From Rugalucina vietnamica (taxonomy: Eukaryota > Mollusca > Bivalvia > Lucinida > Lucinidae): DNA of 64,000 bases. Below, piece by piece: positions 21,201 through 33,200 of this stretch. Location of the stretch: the NCBI GenBank assembly GCA_964017185.1, contig OZ024880.1, positions 42,064,329-42,128,328 of the forward strand. Reading direction: 5' to 3'. Every line of letters starts with the position of its first letter. The first letter of the stretch is position 1. The notes beneath the pieces were generated by a model, which worked only from the letters and a program-made list of their open reading frames with translations, did not search any database and was not told where the DNA came from. The translations under genes and the position numbers were made by a program.

Positions 21201-24200
21201 CCGCGCACCAGCACACATTTCCAAATACTCAGATTTGGTCATATTTTATGTTCGCGCTTGATGAACAATGATTTGTTAAGATTTGCCGAGTGAAAATAAC
21301 TTCTTTTTTTCATAACTCAACTGATACATTTGAATTTAACCATACCGACAAAATAAGAAACGCAATGGTTCCAAGGTGCACGGAAACATATTCTATCCAT
21401 CTTTTATCCTCATTGTTGTTCAAACATGGGCTCTAAAGGATTGACAGCTCTTCTAACATTTAACCGCATCTTGAATAAAAACATACACGTGGTCGGGTGG
21501 GAATGTGGGCCCCTGCCCATTGGGGCCTAGCAGAAATAGATTGGCTGCTTGTGCCTCCAGGCAAAGCTTCTAATCTACTGACCGACCATCTGATTACTGG
21601 ATAACCGCTTATGTCTGAGCCTGCCCTGGAAATGTGGTATAGTCAAACCACCCATACTTATAAACCTTATTGGCTTAGTTCGGTGCATGGTTATAATTAT
21701 GAAGCACATCTTGAGTGTCATGACATCCTAATGTTGGGTAAAAGTCCCATGAAATGGAGGCAACGTCCCGACATGACCATTGCTGTTAACAGGGACGTAA
21801 AGCATCAACTCAAACAAACAAACAAACAAAAACAAACATGCATACTGGAGATAAAAGCTTATAAACCATGAAAAGCTTTAAGCATAATATGAAGTGTAAC
21901 GATCATGGTCGATCAAATTAGAGATTTTATAGACGAAAACTTTTGAATCATCACATCCATACGTACGCTCAATATGAAATTCACGAACGAAAATAGATTT
22001 GAATTTCTGGACAAAACTGTTTTTCTTAAAATGAAAAAGTAACTTCAGCATCATAGACGCTCGTTTGCACACACTCACACACAAACACACACGTGAGAAA
22101 TTTTGTAAGTTCAGCATTTCTCAAAAAAAACAAAAAAAAAAAAAAACAAAAAAAAAAAACAAAAAAAAAAAAAACAAAAAAAAAAAAATGCATTGAGTTT
22201 ACATGTATCTGTGTCTCTTACAGGTCTCGTATTTCTTTTTCTACATCCGGCATCCAGGGTTTTATCAATAAGTTAACAAATAAAATTATTCGGTGGGCAT
22301 TGTTCATGTAAATGGGATATGATGTGTCTGTCAGCAGCAGAAAGTCGGTAAATTTGCTATTACCCTGGGCGTCTGTCAATAGCAAATTTACGGATTTTTT
22401 GCTGCTGACAGACGTCTGGTAATAGCACATTTACCGAATATTTGCTATTGACAGACGTCTGGTAATAGCACATTTACCGAATATTTGCTATTGACAGACG
22501 TCTGTCAATAGACACTCCGAAAAAAAAAAAGGATTCCCACGCTTTTAGTACGCTTCTAGTACGCTTCGACTACGTTCTCGCTGCGCTAGCGACGTTCTTG
22601 TCGCGCTACTACAGCGCTTCTACGGCGCTTTAGGAATCCCCAAGCCGCATCAGCTACGCTTCCACGACGTCGAGGGATTTCTGTCTACGCTTTGCCTACG
22701 CTTACTACGTTCCTGCTGCGTCCTTTCTACGTTTGGAGCTCAGACACTGCGTTTCTGTTGCGTTTTGTCCATGAAAACTCAACAAGTTAAGATCTTTTTC
22801 ATCATTGGACAAATAGTCTTCAAAGAAGATGCAGCGTATGGTGCCAGTATGGTTCAATTGTCGGAGGCTGGATGGCAGTACTAGTAGCGTTTGCATTTCT
22901 TCCCTTTCGAGATGGCATTTTCTTTGATGTGGATTGCTTAAATTAACATTTAACAATGAAGACAATGCTAAAACATGTGACCCTGGTTGGCACGTGCGTG
23001 CTGTAAATCACAATGAACGTAGCTCAAACGCCAAGAGCGTAGTAGAAGCGTAGTGGTAACGCAGTCAAGACGCCAAGAGCGTAGTGGAAGCGTAGTGGTA
23101 ACGTAGTCAAAACGCCAAGAACGTACTGGAAGCGTAGAAGAAGCGCGTTGGTTGATATTGGTAATTTGGTGGAATCGTAGTGAAAGCGTGAGAAGCGTGG
23201 CAAGGACGTACATAGCGTAGAGGGAGCGTACTGGGATCGCGGACAAATATCGCTACGCTTTTACTGCGATGCTGCTACGCTTCTTCTACGTTATGCACGC
23301 TACGGCTACGATACTGCTACGCTAATGCCGTTCTTACTACGCTTTTACTACGCTTCCACTGCGTTTCGAGTCCACGGCGTTTTCTCTACGTTTAAGTTTT
23401 AAATTTTTGAGCAGGGTCAAAACTTTCAAATTTGGGTGGCGTTCAAGGCGCTACCAGTACGTTTCTACTACGATCAAGGCGTTTCGACTACGCTTCTGGC
23501 GCTCTCTCTACGTTTCACGGTATTTTATGCCCATATTTGGAAACGTAGTGGAAACGCCGCCCAGTGGAATGGGGGTATTACATATAATATCGATTTCCAC
23601 AAAATCATGAGGATACTTTTCTTACACTTAAACAATTTCTTTCTGATTGCGCCTTTTCCTGATCATTGCCTATTTGTACCCTTTTGATATGTTTTAACTT
23701 AGGAACATGTTTTCCCGGCTGGGTAGGCCATCAGACATGGTGCTATCAGTTTAATGTTCAATACCGACTCTCATTCACTGCAGCCAACAAATATTGTACG
23801 GACCAAGGCTCGGAGATGCTCAGATACGCCCGGTAAGATTATCAATAAAGCATATCTATCCCGAGGTAGGTGTGCAGTCTTACGGAATTGGACTAGGGGT
23901 CGAACCTAGCTTCTATAAGTGAACCGACGCACAACAAAGCTAACAGTGTCTTGTAAGTACGCATCAGAGAACCAGGATTTGACAGTTTTGCATTTGTTAT
24001 AAAAAACGTATATCCAAATGATGTGGAACTAGTCTTGAATATACGAGCATATGTTTTAAAAAGCGACAAAGTAAATTCAAGTTTAACTCATTCTGAATAT
24101 TGTTTTTAATTCAGTTTTACGTCCCTTTCAAGATCATTTCAGCTCATATGAGACGGGCCAATCAGTAGGTGGGGCGAAAACGGGAGAACCCCGAGAAAAA

Positions 24201-27200
24201 CAACCTGACACACCCGCAAGCAGAACTTGGCTTGTCTCACATATGGCCAGAGCGGGGCTCGAACCCACACCAGTCACAGCGGTGAGATGATCGAGTGATT
24301 AAGAAACAGCGCTCTTTACCGCTCGGCCACGGGGGCCGCCCATTCTGAATATAAGGGAATGTAAAAATAGAAGGCATATAAAACTCGATGTTGTGATACA
24401 GCGTTGATTTGCTTATTTCACGTTTTCAGCTCCAGTACGGTTTTATTTCTGAGAGGTTATCGGCAAGAAATGATTGATAGCGGAGCCAGTAGTTTCTGGA
24501 TAGGAGCATCAGGTCAGGCGATAAAAGCGGTTTTTAACAACAACAAAAACAGCATACACTGTTTAAGAAATCTTATTTTGGTCGCTGGACCAAATCGAAT
24601 TACTGAACAAGGTGTATCGCACCTCAGGTAGATTTTTTCAGTTTAATCTTTCAAATAAGATTCAATGACTTTTAGTTGTCTTGAAGGAAGCTAAAAAATC
24701 TACACTCAATCGGATATGCATATCATGTTTGGCGATTGATCATAAATCTGTACTGCGAGGCTAAACAGTTGGAAAGTTTTTATATCTGTTAGGCACATAG
24801 GTGAAGGTGTGATGCAAACATAACCATTTATAACATACGCATCATATTTAATTCAGTAACATATATCGTTCAATAGATAACAATGTTAATGGCGGACCAT
24901 ATAAATGGAGGAACGGGCAGAACGTTACGTACAAGTATTGGGCTGCCGCACATAACAAACCAACAAATACTCCAAATAAAACAGATTGTGCTTACGTTAC
25001 CACAAGTAAGTCACTTGACATCCAAAATTGTTAAAAATATAAACTATTCTATTTTCAGACGCCATGCAGTAGCTACAAACACGCGCTTTAATTGACAGAT
25101 ATTAAATCTTACCTACCCGTTTACTAATAACAATACTAAAGCAGAAGTTTTTTTATCATTCAAATAAATTGTTATAGAGTATTAGCTCATGTTTTGTATC
25201 ACCCCATAATTTGATATTTTCATGTTGGATGGAAGCTGTTTAATATGGGGACGGTTATGACCGAACAGATTTCACGCAATAATTGCAGGTGATAGATATG
25301 GAAAATGGCGAACAACTGCTAACTGTGGATCTACGAGAGCTGTTATATGTCAAGTGAGGATGGATCAGTCTATAGTAGCTGTACCGAAAACACCGAGACG
25401 TAAGTGGCCAACAAAAGGAAGCGGGGAATTTTAAACATGCATGAAGTGAAATGGTAAAGCATACAATGACTGTGACTGTTGTTTGATATCAATAGATTTG
25501 ACATAAGCTATTATCTTAAAAGCATTTTATCAAATGTTTTACTCACAGAAGGAGGCCTGGAAATTTATATTATACACGCTAAACCGAAAAAATTGGGATT
25601 TAAAGAGTGACTTTGAGAACTTAGGAAAGTAAAAGCTCCAAGTCTGAGTAAGAGTTTGAAACAACAACTACAATTTCTATATCATGATTTTATAAATGCC
25701 TCTTGCGAATGTAGAAACAGCTACAAAATCAAATATTTTTGTAAATTTATTTATCTTTTACTTCCAGCGTATTACGGTTGTTCAACTAACTGGCATCTGA
25801 ACAGTGGGAAATGCTTTAGAATATTTGATCAGGCCTCTGACTGGGTAACAGCCAGAAGTAAATGTCAGGCTACCACTGGGGCTGATCTAGCTGTGATCAG
25901 GTCGCAGACAGAACTGAATTTCGTTAACCGTAGGTAGTCTTTACTAAACTCCAACTTGCGTTCACATGTCTTCAAGTTGCAACAGCTCAGTGTTGGTTGT
26001 TTGGTTTAGGGTTTAACATCTTATCAGCTGCTTATGTAATTTGAAAGGGGACTTCTGTTTAAAGTCTCAGTCGATAGACTAAAGACGCCCAGGCGACACG
26101 TGGTTAACAAGGCAATTGAATTTCACCCATGGTACGGGGTCTGTCCCAGAAATACGTAGACATTTGTGATAAAACAGTAATTTGTCGGCAGATTTTCATG
26201 AAATTTATATGATCTGTCTGCATACATCTAAGAAACATTTCGTACAAATATGGATGAATTCACCCCTTACACAACAGATTTATATGCATTTATTCCAAGG
26301 GGGGTAGGTGTCTACGGCGCACGTCAAAAACACTGTTTTGAAATTCATCAAGATCAAATTCAACAGTTACTGTAATTGCGAGTTGAGGTGCTATTACGCA
26401 ATTCTAACTATCAGTTGCACGAGTAATTATGTAAGATAAGTTTTTGAAAATTTGAAATAATTTCCACCGTCAGCGTTGATTTTATAGAAGTTTTCTTAAA
26501 CCTACTGCAATTATTTTATTGGAAAATAGTGACGTAATGTAATATTTGCGGCGCAAAATTAGACCTTCCCCAAGCTTTTCTTTCCAGTTAAGTATATTAA
26601 ACAAAATTAATTTATAAAATCAACCTTGTATTGTGTCATTAATTATCCTGTGATGATGCTGTATGCATTTTTTCTTTAAATATTCTAAATGTTCGCTTCT
26701 TATTGTCATTTTAAACAAGCGACATCTTTTTGTTTTATTTCAGTCTAAAATAAAATTAGCGTTTCCTCATATAAAATGAAACTGATCATGCTATTTTTTC
26801 TACTTATCATTTATAATTTAAATTATTGACTATAATTTTAACGTAAAAGACTTAATCAATGCTTAGATGACAATATTTATCACCATTACGGCTCTAATAA
26901 GGAGACTGCACACAAAACAATTAACCTACCCTCCACAAAGACGTAGCAAAATAATTTTCAACGTGCGCCGTAAACGCCGACACACCATCATATAAATCGC
27001 CATAACTTTTGCAATTTGTAAGCGATTGAACTAATATTTTCACAGATTGCTCAGTACAAATGTAGTTTAAAAGCAAGAACACATCTTAAAATTTCAACGA
27101 ACCGTTTACGTAATATTGGACATCTTTATGATTTCCCGGGACAGACCTCGTATAAAAGGCGAATGACTTCTACACCAAAATTGTAGCTTAAAAGCAATGT

Positions 27201-30200
27201 AATTTTCACGTATAGTTTGTTGTGCGGAAAGCAAAGTATTAAATATGCAAACTTTCGGTTATTGTGTAATTGCTTCCAATCAAGTCGTAATAGATGTTAT
27301 TCGCAGTAACTGATGAGCGCCTTTGTTTTCGCTACACGGATAGTACAGTTCCCCTACTTTCTATATCCAAAATTCCAGCCTCTAGCCATCTTCTGCAACT
27401 ACACAGGCCGCTTTGTGTCGGACCTGGTCGGAAACCCCGAAGCCCGTTTTCTCGCGTCGCGGCTCATTTTATATGCCTTAAAATACCAGATATGGCGAAG
27501 AGTGGTGTCCAATACTGGCTTGGTTTGAACGACAGGGCAACGGAAGGTATCTATGTATGGAACGATGATACAGTGGCGGTAAGTTAAACATGTATCGGAT
27601 AGGAGCCACCTCGATAATAAATCAGCATTTTTATACTCTGGTTCAGCCTGATGCGTAACATGCTGTAAAACCAACACAAAGTCTGCTTCAGAATAAATAA
27701 AATGGTGAATCCTCTTTTGAAGGAAAAAGACAAGGATCAACCGCACGTGTCTGCTTTTCCGCTTGCGTAAAAACTCTTCAGGGTGCCTTGATCTTGGACC
27801 GTGCCACATCTGTGGCTATACTGTTTAGTGTTTGTATAGAAGTACATGTAACATTCCACAAAAAGACGCCAGACTTAAGTGGATTTACATGTATGTGGCT
27901 TTGATTACAAATAATTTTAGGTTAGGATTACCTCTTCATATATTATTTCCAGGATATTCATTTATTTGGAATGTCGTCAACACCATGTATTTTCTTTTAA
28001 TTATGATCCAAAGAAGAGTGTTCAGAGTACCTAACAAATCTATTAACACATCATCTATTACCTTCAATACCTCTGTTTACAGGCTACTTACTTAGCATGG
28101 GCTCCCCATCAACCCAACAACTACCACAATGTAGAAAACTGTGTGGCTCTTGACAAGCGCCAGTGGCGTGACCTACCCTGTGACTTTCAGAAGTCATTTA
28201 TCTGCTCGAAAGATCCGAGTGAGTACCTAGTTTAGACCAACATGTAGCTAAAAGCTTGATGTTGTTGCAGACCTATTATTAAAAGGTACAAGTAGGCAAC
28301 GATCTATTTTTGGTTTGGTCCCATCTATAAAAGGAACTGTCATGTTGGTCTGATTTTGACAGGTTCATTCTTGTTTTGTATGTGTGAGCAAGCGAATGAA
28401 ATAATTATGTTGTTATTTGCCTTACGGAAAATTTCAAGATGGTTTTGCATTCATTAAAACCGCTAGATGTCTGTTGATCTCAGATACGAATTTATGAAAT
28501 TAAAGTTATATGATACGGTTGCAAGATCACATAAAATGAAATAACTATAGACGGATGACAAAAGTTGATAGTGACGATAGAAGCTCTGAAGAGCATTCGA
28601 GTGTAAGGCCTTTGGATTTCTTCAAAAGGTACAAGTAGGCAATGATCAAGAAAAATGTGCAATCAAAAAAAAATTCCCACTCCAAAACCCGAAGTGGGAA
28701 AATCGAAATTGACAATTAGATACTTGTAATAAAAACATATTGTAAGCCGAGTGAGCAGCTATTTCCCAATAGGCGGCCACTCAATTTCCTGAACTTAATT
28801 AAAATCTGAAAAAGCACATAAGGTGCAAACAGCACAAACATTTAACACCAATACATAAAACAATAAGAACCACAACAGAAGTATCGCATTGGTATAAGAA
28901 TGTATTTGTAAGTTTGCAGATATCTGTTTTCCATTGGACCTTCGTACATGTAGTTCAGTGAGGCGTAAGGTTGTGCATGCATCTGTTTCATCCATTTTAC
29001 TTTATTTGTTCCAGATACTATTTTACCGCCACTTTCAACTACACCAGCGAGTATGTACTTTACATCCAACTTCTACACGTTAAGCTATATGGCTATTTAC
29101 CGTCAACTCCGGCTAGCTTTAACAATACCAATGGACTATTTTAAGGCAATATTTTTATCCAAAACTGTTTAACTGGCAATCTACAATAATTAATATTGGG
29201 AACTGTTTTAGGAAATATCAATCTGAAATTAGCATCAATGAGAAATGATGGCATTCAAAACATCTCAGTTTCTTTTACATGCGATCGAGAATCTGACTTA
29301 TTACGCTCATAAGTGACACTTGAACCTTTATAATAAGGGAGTATGTCTTTCTTCAAGCAAATAGTATAATGTACAGATGTCTATGCTGGTTTTAGGCTTT
29401 TGTTTCACGTGCGTGTTTCACAGGTTTTATCTTAAAAAGATGCAAGTAGGCAAAGATCAGGAAAAGGCGCAATCAGAAAAAGATTCCCACTCCAAAAACC
29501 GAGGTGGGAAAAAACCAAACTAACAATCTGGTACTTATACCATGAAAACGTTTCGTAAGCCGAATGAGCAACTATTTTCCCAGTAGGTGGCCACTCAGTT
29601 ACCTTAACTAAAAATATGAAAACATACATAAGGCGCCAACAGCACAAAAATAGTTTAAACACCAAGAAATAAAACAAAAAGAACAAAAACAAAAAGAACC
29701 ACCACAGCAGAAGTATCGACTTGGAACGATCAGCAACACAAAGTTGTCTCATTTTCAGCTGACTGGACAGTGAAGTGTGGACTGGGGTGGCAAAGTAACC
29801 CTGTCACACCCAACTGTTATATGTTTGTGGACCAGCCCCTGTCATGGCTAGATGCCCTAAATCAGTGTAAACAATATGGCGGCGATCTGGTTGCTATAGA
29901 AACATTGGAAGAGCAAAACTATCTCGCAGGTGAGTTGATGTACTCAAATATACATACCCAGTTATGTTTTGCCCATTATTATTTTTATTTCAGTTTTACG
30001 TCTCTTTCAAGATTATTTCAGCTCACATGAGACGGGCCAATCAGTAGGTGGGCGAAAACAGGAGAACCCCGAGAAAAAACACCTGGCACACCTGCAAGCA
30101 GAACTTGGCATTATTAATGGTCATTCATGAATTGCGAAGGATTTTTGTGTTTCCTTGATGTTCTGCAATTGGACTAAATATGGGAGGTGTACTCACTTCC

Positions 30201-33200
30201 TGATACAGCGATGCATAACCTTGAAAATCCAATTATAAGTATTTTCATAAAGCATCTTCACTCATGTTTATAAAACCTACCAAAGCAAAAGCTTCATTGG
30301 TTTTATTATGAGTACATTATGGCAATAATTTCTGCTTATCATCCCAAACTTCGCAGCAACTTTGTTATTAGCCTCATAAAAGGAAACGCTGCTTCTTTTG
30401 TAGACACGACTCAAGCAATATTTTGTAACTGCTTTGGGTATATTTTGGCTGCTGCCTTTATATTTCCAGCTACACTACAAACGATGAATTCTATAGCTAT
30501 GTGGATAGGGCTGAATGACCGGGGGACAGAGGAACTCTGGCGCTGGTCTTCAGACAAACCGTACGCCTACCTTAATTGGGCGGCAGGTATAGATAACGAA
30601 AGCACGCCCATGGAATGTATAGAATTGTTTCAGCTCTGTAAATATAGATAGATCGTGGGTACATGTTAGAACCGCCAAAATTTATGTTAAATATAGTACA
30701 AACAATAGAAAATGATCACGTTATCCTGGTGTGCAGTCACTGTGGCCACATCATTCTGGGAATGATACACTTCATTCTGACTTTTCGCATTAAAACAATA
30801 TCCCAACCAAGATTTCCCATTACGGAAATATGTAATTTTAAAATCATATGCCTAATGATTTTTTTTCTTACTTTAATTTAGGAACTACAATCTGATATTA
30901 ATTAGACATTAAAGTAAAGACTTTGACCGTGCTGGTTTACCCCGAGTGATGAAGTTTTGTTATACATTTTGTTACGAATGTACTTACTTGTTAAACATTT
31001 CTTTGTTACGAAAATACTTGCTTATTAGACATTTTCTTTGAAATACTTGCTTATTAGACATTTTCTAGTGTCATTTGAAGCATGTGGAAATCTTGCTTAC
31101 CATAATAGAAAGTGTGATTAATTAAAACTTAATGATTGTGTTTGAATACTTCCGATGATCGTTTCTTCTGTACAGGGCAGCCTGGTCGCAATGGTGAGGG
31201 GACTGATTGTGTAGCAATGTATACCAGTACTGCACAGTGGGACGATTTAGAATGTCAACAGAGAAATGGATATATCTGCGAAAAATTAGGTAGATTTTCA
31301 TCATGATGTAAATTCTAATGTGTGATGCATATACGTTCGGCAAAGAACAGAGGGCTTTCAAAGGTTAACAGAAATATGTTTGTCTCAATGAGTCTTGAAT
31401 GTTTCAATCAAACACAATCGCAGTAAGCAGTATAAGGGTTCCCACGGGCTCTGGAAAACGTGGAAAATGGCTGAAAAATGCAATGCATGGAAAAGTCATG
31501 GGATTTAAAAAATGATGAAACATCATGCCAAAATCCCGGAACTTTGTTATGAGATGCCTTTTTGGATGTCAGTGACACTCATTGTTTTCCTCGCTCGCTT
31601 CGCTCGCTCGACAAGTTGATAAATAAATTTCTGATTTTCAACAAGACATTTCAAATATTTTTTCTCCATCAGAAAACAAAATAATACATAGAAGCAAATT
31701 AATTTTGCAATATAATTATCTGTGTTTGCCTTTTATACAGTGTTATATGGCAAAAATGAATAAAAAACAGAAATAATAAACCTGGAAAGGCCTAGGGATT
31801 TAAGGATGTTCGCTGCTAACATTTGACATTTCGGAACTTCCGGTTTTTCTTTTGTTGAATATCTCGTAAACGGTTGCAAATATTTTCCTAATATTTTATA
31901 TTTGGATACATATTGATGATATGCATTGAATGAGCCATAAAAATTGTCAATCTAAGGAACTTCATTTTTTCACCCCATTTTCTGCAACTTTTCAGAATCT
32001 TTTAGTTGTCAGTTAAATTTAGGGGGTAGGGTAGATTAAACATGAATGTGACACATCTTCAAATTAATTGCACCAGTTCGATGTTTATTTTAGCAGCAGT
32101 ATATATGTACATGGTCTTCTAAGCCAGTTTTTCTGTCTTTGGTGTGCTAGTTTTAAAATTTTGGGTGGTTTTATGAAATAGGCTTCAAGAAACAAAACAG
32201 CCGAAAAACGGCTCAAAATGGCGATTTTCAAGTTGTTGGTTCTCTGTTATATGCACACTACCTTATAAATTTCATTCCTTTATTCGAATAATACTTCAAA
32301 GCTCTATGTTGTGTGAAAATACAAGAAAAAGTTTGAATCTACAAATATGGGTTTGGCACATTTCAAACTATTGATTTTTTCCGACTTTTCAAGTATGGGG
32401 GTAGGGTTGGAAAACGACTCGTAAAATTTTGTTATCCACTTCAAGATGCAAATTTTTCTATGCATTTGGTCCAGAACAGTCTTCATTACGTAAATATTAT
32501 GACTTTTGAAGGCAATCTAGGTGTATTTTTGTTCAAGACAGGTTTGTTTCAAAAAATAAAAAAATAAAATAATTTTACTAAATTTAAAACATGGTGTTCA
32601 GAAGTCTCATTCAGAGGCATGTAGCTTGAAAAAATGCACACTACCCTATACTTATTTTGTTTTCAAATGTCTTGTGTTGTATTTTGGAATCAAAAGAAAG
32701 TGGTTAGAAGAAAAGTTTGAATACTTTTTCATTGGCAGCGAACATCCTTAAGGTCTGATATCGGCCTCATGCGTTGGTAAAAATTGAATTTTGGAATTGC
32801 AAGGAAAAAAGTAGTGCAAATAGCAGGTATAGGTCCCTGCTTACAAAATCTAGCACAACTATCAAATTCAAATTGCACATGTTGCCATGGCAACGCTCCA
32901 AAAGGCATAGAAATGCCACTTTTTGCAATTTCGGGTCTATTTTTCACAATTTATTATCATTTTCAACTACCGGCCCACGAGACGAACAATTTCTTATTAT
33001 GAAATAATTATGAAATATCATCCAGAGATATTGTATGCAAAGTATCATTTTGCTCGTCGTGTGGGCCGGCACTTAAAAATTTTAAAACTGTGTTTAGAAA
33101 TGGTCAAAAATAGACCAAAACGTCCAACATGTGCTCTATGTGCTCTATGGTTCTTCTGCGCGTTGCCATGGCAACGCTATAGGATAAATGAAGTACTTGT

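Larger units (their letters stand above)
19160..22512. mobile_element. Inner unit with palindromic subterminal repeats
   Basis: Three or four repeats of about 61 bp built on CTATTGACAGACGTCTGTCA (palindromic through ATAG), each followed by CAAAT...TCGGT...TGTGCTATTACCAGACG, lie at 19165-19320. They recur inverted at 22325-22512, bounded on both sides by an A-run next to AGG. Confidence 0.6.
19064..23578. mobile_element. Composite DNA element with TTA target duplication and CpG-word arrays
   Basis: TACCCCCATTCCACTGGACG at 19065 is inverted at the right as CCAGTGGAATGGGGGTA, continuing inward with CGGCGTTTCCACTACG on both sides. TTA flanks both ends, a duplication typical of PIF/Harbinger elements (inferred). 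Inside lies a second inverted-repeat unit (19160-22512), CpG-rich degenerate word arrays at 19500-20100 and 22540-23520, and other repeats. No transposase frame is visible. It sits in the intron between CTLD2 and CTLD3. Confidence 0.6.

Noticed and set aside
27399-27809. 136-residue minus-strand frame
   Set aside because: Overlaps a MITE and CTLD4 exon 2 in antisense, with no domain.
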